Shown here: positions 36,101-46,500 of the stretch, piece after piece
How positions within the stretch are numbered: position 1 is the first letter of the stretch
Layout of the letters: each line of letters begins with the position of its first letter
NCBI RefSeq assembly: GCF_027744825.2
Contig: NC_071349.1
Span: 18,352,501-18,416,500 of the forward strand
DNA length: 64,000 bases
Reading direction: 5' to 3'
From: Synchiropus splendidus
Lineage: Eukaryota; Chordata; Actinopteri; Syngnathiformes; Callionymidae
Program-made: the position numbers and the translations under genes
Notes under the pieces: generated by a model
The model's database searches: none
What the model was told of the DNA's origin: nothing
Seen by the model: the letters and a program-made list of their open reading frames with translations, nothing else

Positions 36101-38831
36101 CCAGAAACATCAAGACCTCATGGCCCTCATTTCAGCTGAGCAATAGCGTGGGAAGAGTGAGGCGGAACCTACCTCTGGAGGTACCTTGGAGAGGAAGAGA
36201 GGAGAAGACAGTCGTGCCGGGAAGTCATTTAGTTAGCAAAGGTTACGAGAAGCGGATTTGATGGTCACCTCAAATATGCAGAAGCCAATGTGGAGATTCT
36301 CAACCAGAGATCGGTGTCTCTTGTCGGGCTTCTGCATCAGCGACACCAGCATGTTCTTCTCGTCCTGTCTTTCCACGCATTCATCGGTCAACCGGGTGAT
36401 GGTGACGCGATACTGGGGGTTGGTCCAGAATGTGTCTGGAAGGTTGCGATGTGTAGGCTCAGAATATTGCATGGGTCGACAGACAATGTTGACAGAAGTC
36501 ATTGGTTCGAGCTAAAACAGACAAACTATCACCATTATTATAGTACTATTGCTATTATTACAGCAGTGGAGACAGTTCCTGATGGTGGGACAAGGGGGGG
36601 AACTGCCAGTTGGAGACCCTTCCAATGGAGAATTGGGTGGACTGAGGCAGGCAGCTCCAATTCCCAGGAGAGATCTGCAGCGCCACACTATTCCCAGATA
36701 TGATGTAGTGGTCCAAGGTGGAGAGGTCTGTGCTGCTGGTGGGGCCGACATATGCCTTTGGCAGAGGGGCTGGAGGGAGCCCCCGACAGGAAGGAGGGCA
36801 AAGGGCTTGGAGGTGGGCAGCAGGGGCTTTTTGGGAGGCTCAACAACTCGCCTACGAGTAGGTATGTGATGCCACCACTTGGAGAGTATCTGAGTCAAGG
36901 GGCAAAGGACCTTACAGCTGGCGTAATGGTCAATTGCAAATGTGCTATGAGCAAAGTGGTCTCACCTGGACTGTTCATGCAACCCCCTGCTGTAGTTCCA
37001 GCTACCCACCGCCCCTCGTGGATAGAGGGGATCCACTGGGACTTTGATCCTCCGTCAATAAATTCCGGACACAAGCTGCAGATGTCCAGGTTGTTGAAGT
37101 TCTTACAGAAGTCGTCCATGTCCATCCTGGGAGAAACGTTCTTGATGAGATGATCGAGCGGCTGGTTCTGCAAGTCTTACCAAAACTCCCCGTCGTCCGC
37201 CACCGAGAGGCATAGATTTCTCTCTTCCGGCGCCACAGTCTGCCACAGATTAGACCTGTGGGGATGAGAGAGGGATCAACAAACTCAAAGACTACTCAAA
37301 GGAGGTCAGGGATTATGGATGCTAGCACTGAAGGTGTCAGTGGAGAGTCATGCTCTGTGACCCTGGGTGGCATATGGAAGTCACATAACGGGAGGGAAAC
37401 CACAAAAACTGACTCTCCATTACGAAACATTGGTTGAATGAAGCTGCTCATCCTTGTCTTTCGGCAGGTGTCAATGAAATTTCCAAGTAGGCAGCCCTGA
37501 GAAACGCAGACTTTTTGACACCTGATTGACTTGCGATTACGGTCATGACATGTGTACAACCCACTTCTGGTTTGGGGAATTGTGCGTCCGTTTTTGTGGT
37601 CCGCCTTTTTTTTGCGATGGCTATTTTCCCTTCAGAGCCATCGTACTGATACGCATTGTTTGTAATTCCGCGGTGTGCTGTCTCGCTCGGCTCCAGATTT
37701 TATTTTCCACACACCCATCACGGTTCTGACCGGCCTCCACCACATCCCCGGCAAACAGACTCGCTGTCACTACGCACACAAACAGCGCTATCATCGGTCT
37801 CACAGTACAGCCGTCCAGACCAAAGTGCCCGAACCTGTCTGTCAAAGTGGCTGTCAGTTACCTGATGAATGCACAGTACACATCATCCATCCCTTGAAGC
37901 TGCCAACATAATTACAGTTCTCTACACATCACGGTCTCCACGTTCTTAGTCATGGCTTCTGCACGTGATAAACTTGGTCACATGAAGGTTATTTACTGTG
38001 AAAGTGAAATACTCCACAGAGACGCTGCTGCTCGCCGTGTTAACCAACGTCAGCGGACCGAGTGATTTATGAACCATTACCCAGCTTTATTATCTTTGCT
38101 TACTCCATCCAAGACTAGCGCAGATTAGCAGGGCGCACCACGGTAGCAGCGGAGTCATCATGTTTTATGAGGTACACGGTGGCTTGTAAAACAGGCAGGA
38201 GGTGGTGAACCTCACCGATCAGACCAGGACCCCTTCCACTCCACTCGGCCCCAGGGGTTCCAGAGACGCACCAGGGAGGCCAGCTGTCCTTGGCTCAGCA
38301 ACTAGTGGAGAGCATCAGTCCATCAGGAAGAGGGGATGTTTGTGTTTGCCACGACCTCACAACACACCTCCCACCCACCTTCAGTGGATTTCAGAGGATT
38401 GTTTGTGTTTTAAAAAAGAGAGAAGGCTGCCTTTCGTTCACCTGTTTGACTCCGGTGATGGTGTAGGCGTGACCTTGGACCAAACCATTTTCTAACACAG
38501 TGTTGGCAGCAGTTTCCTAGAGAGAAATGAGTCCAGTCAATTGGTGAGTAATAGTAACATGACACCACATAACTATCACATACATGTCTTTTTATTTTCT
38601 TAAGCTATTTATTTATTCATTTTTGGGGGGTTGGTTTTGTTTTTGTTATGTTTTCTCATCTTATTATTTATAGAAATTCCAAATCCATTACTTTGTTAAT
38701 TTTTTTTTAAATTTTATTCTCTTATGAATGAAATGTAATTTTTTTCAAATTTCGTTTTTGATTCTCTTAATATATTTTGCATTTGTGATATATATATATA
38801 TACACACACTCTTTTTTGTTTATTTTCCCTT

Positions 38832-38864
<33 letters not shown>

Positions 38865-40221
38865 TAGGTGGGAGTGTGTACTCGCCCCCTGTGGTGTCCC
38901 GCAGCCCATCAGAGACGTGACTTTCCCGGCCCTGAACATCATCTCCCACAGATTTGACGGACGTTCTTGCAGATTGATGTGGAGGTGTACCCCACCAGTG
39001 AAGTCCACCATGGCCTCAGCCGGAGTTCCAGCAACCATGTCTGCGTAGGAGCCACACACTCTGACACACACATGGATAAACACACACACACACACACACG
39101 CGTCTCATTATTTGACTCCGTATTTAGCGCGTCGCACTTCAAAGGCAGTCCGTACTTGGCATAAGCTTTCTCGAACAGAGCGGGCCAGAACTCAGTGGGC
39201 TCTTTGGCGTGAACGAAAATGAGCTTCCCGTCTATTGTCGGGAGCTTGTCGTCGATGACCACATCCACCCACTTCCCGAATCTCCAGAACTGAAAGAGGG
39301 AACACGCAGTGCATCAAGGTTACAAAAACCAGTGTGTGCAGCTGTCAAATCAGGAATGTTCATCTGCAACCACGCCTCAGCGAAAGGCATCGGCCGTGAC
39401 TGCACGCCTCGACACCACAGCTCACAGCCGAAACCAAGACCTTGCTCGGTGCTTTCCAGTCGCCTGTGTGAGTCTGGACACACTCCACTCATTCTCCGCG
39501 ACCTAGTCTTATTAAATGTCTATGAAGAGTACACCACGTCCACCATCTGCTCAGTTCAGACCGAGGAATCGACCTGTGTGTGTTTATGACTGTGTTATTA
39601 CGCAGTTATTTAGCACATACCTAGACAGCTGATGTGATAAGGTTATACGGGATTACCCTGAAGTGGAACAGGCCGCAGTAGTCCACGTCAAAGCGCTGGT
39701 CAAGGGGGACCACGTTTTCGAGAATGATCTTCTGGAATGTCAGCGCGCCGATGGATGCTAGCAGCCAGCAGTTGCCTGGTGAACGACAATACTTTCAAAA
39801 ACATGCCAAAAGATAGTCATTCATTTCGCTCAACATGATGAAAGACAGACCGAGCACTCCTTGACCGAAATCGAACCTGGAAATGCCGTCCACCACCAGG
39901 TGTGGGTTCGGAACAAGCACCTGAAAAAGAAGGTCGATACTGAATATTGAAGCTTCAAAATGGCCGACAAACAAGCGGACGTACTCCTGGTCTCTGCCAG
40001 ACGACCTGCTCCAGGTCCTCGGGCTTCAGAACGCCTTGGCCGATGGACGTCCTGTCGGGCGGGAACATCTCATCGATGAACCGAACCCGCCGGATGAGAC
40101 AGAACTGCTTCAGCGTCTGGTAGTCCTGGTTGAGGAACCTCACGGGGTTGCTGGGGGTCCCGAGCCCTGCTTTCCTGTGACGGTCGCTGAGGATGGTGAG
40201 GCACACGCCTGGAGTCGGCAT
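33144..40221 (-). CDS. Calpain copy 1: classical Ca2+-dependent cysteine protease, divergent paralogue
   Basis: Calpains are cytosolic calcium-activated cysteine proteases that cleave substrates at limited sites. Coding exons 5' to 3': 39985-40221, 39851-39920, 39657-39775, 39156-39289, 38886-39060, 38442-38516, 38216-38301, 37181-37255, 36966-37126, 36269-36435, 36173-36184 (12-nt microexon, VPPE), 35887-36095, 35588-35636, 35454-35522, 35329-35386, 35197-35258, 34867-34935, 34722-34800, 33747-33863, 33235-33287, 33144-33170. The total is 2103 nt, about 700 residues, ending WLCLTMYN. Several exon sizes (70, 119, 134, 86, 161, 12 nt) match the usual calpain pattern. The triad is Cys105 (GNCWLLAS), His261 (GHAYT) and Asn285 (WNPWG). 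The C-terminus is a penta-EF-hand domain. The start is chosen by alignment to the other copies. Exon 5 keeps frame only with a GC donor. The CAPN subtype is uncertain. Confidence 0.85.
34172..34335. repeat. Palindromic dispersed element, copy h, inside calpain copy 1
   Basis: TAGTGATACCCCAATGAGGC begins it and TATCATGAAGCCTCATGATC ends it. The arms carry TTCAGTAGGTGGCGCTC and GTGCCATCCAGTGGGC. It sits in the intron between coding exons 18 and 19. Confidence 0.6.
35068..35084 (-). promoter_or_regulatory. Stand-alone CTCF-like motif
   Basis: CGCGCCCTCTAGTGGCC reads on the - strand as GGCCACTAGAGGGCGCG, a near-consensus CTCF core. It lies in an intron of calpain copy 1 without the palindromic element around it. 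Occupancy is unknown. Confidence 0.4.
36540..36950. other. Unidentified GC-rich island in calpain copy 1 intron 9
   Basis: The intron between coding exons 9 and 10 (36436-36965) is longer than its counterparts in copies 2-4. It holds G-rich sequence open in several frames on both strands, for example 36549-36869 and 36752-37153 on + and 36512-36898 on -. I recognise no domain. A transposable-element fragment is the most likely explanation. Confidence 0.35.
38835..38863. repeat. (GT)n microsatellite next to a calpain donor
   Basis: A pure GT run lies in the copy 1 intron, just inside the splice donor of coding exon 5. A matching (AC)n run sits at about 39080-39099 on the other side of the same exon, in its acceptor region. 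Confidence 0.75.
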
Positions 40222-40528
40222 GTTGAATTCCTGCAAGACGAGCAGGTTGCCTGAATGACGGCGGACTCACTTCTCTAACTTTATTGGAACCTTTTGTGAA
40301 AGCTTTTTTACTGCGATTCAGCGGTAAAACAGCTTGTAAAGTCAATCTTTAACTCATCTTTATCTTCTAAAAGCTTGCGTCACGTCTTTCATTCAGAGAG
40401 TTGAGTAAAAGGTGGTTTACACACCATTTATATCCGATAATGTAACACTAAGAGCCGCTAACAATTGTAGATCAAAGCCCGACACACATCAAAGGTCACA
40501 CCCACCAATGTTCTGAGGAAGGATATCG

Positions 40529-40708
40529 GTAGCAATGGGTGATGAAGCTTCATGAAACAGAGCTCAGTAGATGGGGTGTTGCGTCAAAGATGATGCGAAG
40601 TTTGGTTGAAATGGTTGTTTGAATCCAAAGATTTTAGAACACAGAGCGCCCTCTAGTGGGGTCTGAAAACAAGGACACTGTTTCATGAAGCCTCATCAGC
40701 CTGTCACT
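40529..40708. repeat. Palindromic dispersed element, copy i (both arms)
   Basis: It starts TAGCAATGGGTGATGAAGCT and ends TTTCATGAAGCCTCATCAGC followed by CTGTCACTA. The right arm has GAGCGCCCTCTAGTGGGG, which reads CCCCACTAGAGGGCGCTC on the - strand and is CTCF-like. The centre carries AATCCAAAGATTTTAGAAC. Confidence 0.65.
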
Positions 40709-40998
40709 AAACGTCACTTCTTTTTTAAACATCTTTAAGGCAAATTTAAATTCAGAACAAGCTGCAGACCTGGGGTTACAGATGAAAGCCAGATTACCAG
40801 AGAAGAAGAAAGGAAGTGGAAGAAAGATGGCAGTAAAACAACACATTTGGAAAGACTCAAAGAGGCAGAAAGGTTGGTTTTATTCCATGTTTTAAGCCGC
40901 ATTTTTGAGACAGAAAAATCTATCATTGTCTGAAGAATAAGACAAACACATACAATACATACTGTACAATACAAGATAAATACACAGTCCAAGAAAGT

Positions 40999-41040
40999 CC
41001 AAGTCCAAGAAGGTGACTTCAGCCACCTTCTTGGACTTGG
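40999..41040. repeat. Perfect 17-bp stem inverted repeat
   Basis: CCAAGTCCAAGAAGGTG (40999-41015) is followed by an 8-base loop and its exact complement CACCTTCTTGGACTTGG (41024-41040). Another partial AAGTCC repeat lies just upstream. It is not in an exon and its function is unknown. Confidence 0.8.
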
Positions 41041-43003
41041 CGTTGTTTTGTCAACAAAAATGAAGCTGTAGTTAATATATGCAGATTCACAGCATAAATA
41101 TATAATAATAATAAAAAAAATAGAGAGATATTCACATACAAATGAAAGAGAGGAGGGGTTCATGTTTGCCTCTCATTCACGCACAAAAATGCTTCACATA
41201 GTTTTCAGTCAAAACAATTTAGTGCAAACGTGACTGAGCTCTGCAGAACAATATCAAACAAACTCTTAGTTCAATCGTATTAAAGTCTTTAAAACACCAC
41301 AATTATAATTTCAATAGTTAGTGCTCTTGCTCCAGTCAAACAGGGATCTAAAATGGTTTAAAATTATGACATTTTTTTGTAGATTTTTTTTGCTAACAAT
41401 GCATTATTTATTTCCAGTTGATTTAGTGACATTATTTCACGATTACTGAATAATAATAAAAAAATGAAAAAAGTCTTGGATAAATGTTGTGAAATACATA
41501 TGAGGAGGAAACATTTCGCTCTGAGCTGTTCCCGTCCTCGTGGGGCGTGGTGCCCCACGCATGGAGAGAGGGGCGGGACAGGACCTGGGCTGCCAGTTCG
41601 GAGGCTTCACGCTCGACGTGCACAGAAACCTGTTTTCTTTCTTGAACACACTGCATCACAGTGATTCAGCGAGGCTGATACTGCCTTTGAGAAGCCAAAA
41701 CTTCCTTCAAACTTGAGCAGAAGACTATGCATTAACATCAGCTACCAGACTGCATGTGAGTGCCGAGTCAACTGAGCAAAATACTGCAGTATTTCTACTG
41801 TAATGGAGGAGCTGACCTTTCCAGGAGGAGCCTTGCCGGTCGGAGACGTTAATTCCATCTCAGAAATCTTTTCCCTTCTCTCCTGTTCCCAGTGGCTGTG
41901 AGTGAGAACAGCGTCCTCCCGTTAGATGGCTCACCTCTGTTTACGCGTGACAGCGGCGAGCCTTTGAAACAGCTCGCACCACGCCCCGTCGCCGAGTCGC
42001 CCTGTGGTTGGATGGAAGACTTGCGACTGGGGCGAGGTCTGTTTGTCTTTCTCAGAGCCTGGCCTCCCTTCTCTTCTTTGGCAGATCACTTTCAGTGCGA
42101 CAACACTTACGATTATTAAGAAAAGTCGCTGAAATATTTCTACCTACAGAGTGAGACGAACCTGGGGAAAAGAAATCAAGCTGGACACCAAACACTGAGA
42201 TATTTGGAGGAAGCCATTCCGGACTGTGATGGCTGCGACTGCAGGGACCGTGGCCAGCGAGACACAGAAGGTTCCTCACCTTTGTCTGCAGCTCTCGTCG
42301 TGGAGATCAGCGATAAATGTGGATTTGGGTTCCTAAAGATCCTGAGCTTGCATCACTGTGCAGGACGGAGCAAAACAGGAAGTGGGTGTTTTACCTGCCT
42401 GTGATAGAACACCTGAGGACACCGCGGTCATGTGACCAACGAACTCACCCTGAACTCTGCGAGCTGAAGTGTCTGACTCACTGGTGCAGTTGTAGCAGCC
42501 AGAAAACTTTGACGTGAAAATATGAAGCCTTTCCAACAGGTTCCCTGGTTTCATTGATCCTAAAATGGTTGTAGACGCGAGTGATTCCTTGGGCACCTGT
42601 CCAGGCGTCTCTTCCTTCTCACCCTAGCTAGCTGGGGAAGACAATGTTCTTGGTAAACACTGTGTTTTTATGCTGTTGAGAGCTCACATGACTCAGTTAC
42701 CCCACGTCTCCTGGACCCCAGAATCAGGAGCTAAGATCAGCTAAGGTTTTCAGGACTCATTTCGAGGGTCTGAACCTTGTCCTGCCGAGACCCACGGAAC
42801 AATAAGAGCAAGAGTTGACACTCTTGCTGTCATCACCTCCACATATAAAGCTCTGGCGTGTTGGCATCACACACTAGTTAATACTTCATGCAGTCATTTC
42901 TCCGTCATCATCATCATCAGTTTTGTCAACGTTGCGCTGCTTTATTGTTAAAAGTGGAACTGAAGCCAAACTTCGTATGGAATCGAGAAGAATGACAGGG
43001 AAC

Positions 43004-43324
43004 TGTCTATCTGTCTGTCTATCTATCTATGTATCATCTATCTGTTTGCCTGTTTGTCTGTCTATCTATCTATCTCTCTGTCTCTCTGTCTGTCTCTCTC
43101 TCTCTATCTATCTGTCTGTCTACCTATCTATCTATCTATCTATCATCTATCTATCTATCTATCATCTATCTATCTATCTATCGTCCACCTATCTGTTTAT
43201 CTATCTATCTCTCCATCTCTCTGTCTGTCTCTATCTCTATCCATCTATCATCCATCTATCTGTTTATCTATCTATCTATCATCATCCATCCATCCATCTA
43301 TCTGTCTGTCTATCTATCAATCTA
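43004..43324. repeat. TCTA/TCTG tetranucleotide microsatellite, about 320 bp
   Basis: Interrupted runs of TCTA, TCTG and CATC make a compound tetranucleotide repeat (GATA-type on the other strand). The Ser/Leu/Tyr-rich open frames in all three frames come from the repeat. Confidence 0.95.
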
Positions 43325-43568
43325 AACACAGGAAACGCAAATCTAACTACCGCTATTTATTCATGTCGAATTATAGGACATTTAAAGTCATGAACGTGAG
43401 AAAAGAGGGGTAGAACGAGTCAAAGTCAAAGTATAATTGTAAAAGATAATAGAAGGGCAGGAAAATTTGGCAATGAATGAGTAAGACTGACACATTCAGA
43501 GCAAAGAAAATTGTCATTTAATTCATCAGTTTGTTTAGCTGCAGGATGGACGCTCACGTTCGGCCAGG

Positions 43569-46500
43569 TCAGGTGTACATGGAGAGGCACATCCACTGGG
43601 AAGAGAAGGGACGGATGTTAGTCACAGTCCAGGAAGCTGGTGGGATGAATCCACTTGACCTCTGACCTCCGACTGGCTCAGCTCCATGGACATGCCGTCA
43701 GACAAGTGTTTGTAGACTTCTGTCAGAGACAGAGACACGTGTCATGATGCGGAGGAGGAGGAGGAGGAGGAGGATGAAGCTTACTGAACATGCAGTCCAG
43801 GCGGATGATCAGACCGATGAAGCTCTCCAGGGTCATGTGACCAGAGGCGGCGCCGTAACGCAGCGCCAACAGGTTCAGCATGCTGTCACTCACCGTCATT
43901 CCTGAAACCAGCGGCAGAGGAACACGTGCCACACATGAGGTCCACAACTCCAGAGCCAACACAAACAGGACACACACTCAGAATGATACGCATCGACACA
44001 AATATGTAAACAGAAACGAAACACGCTCAGCTCAAAACGAATCGTCGACGAATAAGAACACAATATCCACAAGACTAAAGGGTAGATATGAAAAGTACAC
44101 ACGCTCAAGACAAACACAATCAGACGCACAAAACACACAGCTTAGCAAATGAAACAAGACACACAAATACGAGTTAAAATGCTGCCTGGGTTGATGTAGT
44201 TTGGAGTGTCACCCAGCAGGGGGCGGCACGGGGTTAGAGTTCACCACAATATTATCAAGACCTGTTGAATCACCTGACTCCATGATGGCGTTCCTCAGCT
44301 CTTGCAGCGACAAAGTTCCAGTTTGGGAAACGTCGGTTCGGAAGTAAACCTCCTGTCAACAGCAACAAAACATGACCAACCTGGACAGTGAAAGCAGAAC
44401 CTTCCATCTCCACCTTGTAGGTTTTCAACTTCCTCCACAGGCGAGAAAACTCTTGGAAGTCCAGCGTTCCATTGATGGAGGTCTGCGTGGGTGAGAGTCA
44501 AGGAGCGTGTTGGAGGCTCCACGTGAAGAAGGAAGAAGCATGAACAGTAGCAGGATACGTCCATTAGCGCCACCATGCTGCGACAGGCCTCGATGCTGAA
44601 ACCTCCGCTCTCCTTGATTCCTGTGGAGAAAAGTGTTTAAAATTCCCAAGAGCTGGTTAAGGAGTCCAAGTCACGCTGCTTCACCTGTGAGGAAGGTTTC
44701 GTTGAGAAGGTTCTGGAGCCGCTCGGCGTCCAGTTCTTCATACTGAGGACACAACAAACACATGGTGATCTCCCGCTGTTGAGATGAGGGGCACCCTGGA
44801 GATATGGACCACTCACACACACAGGCATGCTAACGAACAAGATAGAGTCTGTGGGAGGAAACCAGAGTGCCTGGAGGAAGCCCATCTTAACCCATACAGA
44901 TATAAACTCTTACCTGGTTGCAGTACTGTGTGAAAATGTTTTGCTCGACTTCATCGTCGAGGCCATTCATGCCGTCGCTGAGCTGGAAGTTGAAAGACAA
45001 AACGTTGGAAACAGGTCTCAGTGCCTGAATGAGACATCAGGGTCGATGTGTTTACTTGAATCTCCTGGGGCTCCTGGCGGCCGCGGAGGCTTCCAGAATT
45101 GTCACTGTTCAGAAGAAATAAAAGAGTCCACTGACATGGATTCCTCATTTACAGGCAGGTAACTACCCCATTATATCACTCTCCAAGTCACGTACTATCC
45201 GTGCGTCTCCTCTCTGGAGTAGATGGTCAGGAGGAAGGAGGCCGTCTCGTTGGGGTTGTACGTGGTGGGGACGATCAGGTAGTCGCCGGGTCTCAGCCTG
45301 AAGAACTTCATCACCTCGCGACCGTTCATGTACGGAGAGGTCTGGACGACCGGCGCGTGACTTTTGAAGAAGGACTGCGGGAACTTCCCTGAGGTGTTTC
45401 TGTACTGTGGAATCAGGGAATCACTGGTCAGAGCCAGGAGAGGCGCTTAAAATGGAGGGAAGTGAAACGGCTCACTGACTTCTTCAGCCACCTTGAGGGA
45501 CGCAGGGATTCAGGAGACAAAAGAGGAAGGTTTGAGTTGTTTCACAGTCTGAAACACGGCTGTAAAGTCCAGCTCTCACCGCGTAGATGCAGAATCCGAT
45601 ATGAAGCGGTTTCACCAGACGCCGGTGCCTCTTGTCCGGACGCTGCATCAGATACACCAGCATGTTCTTGCTGACGTCCTCCTCCGAACCTTCCACCGTG
45701 ATGCGGAACTGGGGGTTCGTCCAGAACGTGTCTGAATGGTTAGAAGACAATGTGAATGGAAACCAGTGCAAAGCTGAAACACAAGACCAGGTTGGATATC
45801 AAGACATGTTAAACATTGGATTTTAAAAATCATGTGCACAGCCAGAAATCTGGGGTGTTTTGTGACGGGTGACCTGCGTAATTGATGCATCCGCCTGCCG
45901 TCGTGCCTGCGACCCATCTGCCGTCGTAGGAGGACGTCTTCCAGTGGCTGTCGGAGTCTGCGCCGAGGAAGTCGGGACAGAGGCCACAGATGTCCAGGTC
46001 GATGAAAGACTTGCAGAAATCTTCCAGCGTCATCCTGGAGAACAGAGAAGTGAGGAGCGAAGGCTGAATGCTGACGGTGGCTGGATGAATCAGTGAAAGT
46101 CCTGTCTTGAATGGTCTGTTTTTTAATATTGATAAAATCATTTTAAATTGTTTTAAAATATGAATTCATTAATTTTATATGTCAACTTTAAATGAAAAGG
46201 GTTGAGCCCCCCCCCCAAAAAAAAAATCAAGTTCAGCACCAGGGGGTCAAAACTATCACAAAACAAACAGATAATAAACAATAATAAAAGAGAAAATACA
46301 TAAAATGGTCCAATGAAAAAAAAAATTGAACTTGTTTGGTAGCTCCTCCATCTATATGAAGGAGAGGAATGTTCGCTGTTCGTACATGAGTGAATGGCCT
46401 GCAGGCTCCTCAGGTGCTCATTAAGACATTAGCTTACGTAACACATGCTTTTCTCACCAGAATTCTCCATCCTCAGTGGCTTTCAGACAAAGTTCCTGAA

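Larger units (their letters stand above)
40231..43568. other. Spacer between calpain copies 1 and 2
   Basis: It should contain the copy 1 5' UTR/promoter and the copy 2 3' UTR. A TTTAAT word at 43517-43522 gives ATTAAA on the - strand, a candidate poly(A) signal for copy 2. It also holds one palindromic element, a strong hairpin (40999-41040) and a long TCTA/TCTG microsatellite. No copy 1 leader exon or TATA box could be fixed by homology to copies 2 and 3. No other gene is recognised. Confidence 0.5.

Noticed and set aside
43004..43324. Possible CRISPR-like or satellite array
   Set aside because: The unit is four bases with no spacers; it is a simple microsatellite in a vertebrate genome.
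42923..43413. Three overlapping + strand frames with Leu/Ser/Tyr/Ile repeats
   Set aside because: They are frames through the TCTA/TCTG microsatellite, which stays open in all three frames.
45462..45674. 70-codon + strand frame repeated three times (45462, 52633, 61739)
   Set aside because: It is the antisense of calpain exon 10, the microexon and their shared introns. It recurs because the DNA is duplicated, not because it is a gene.
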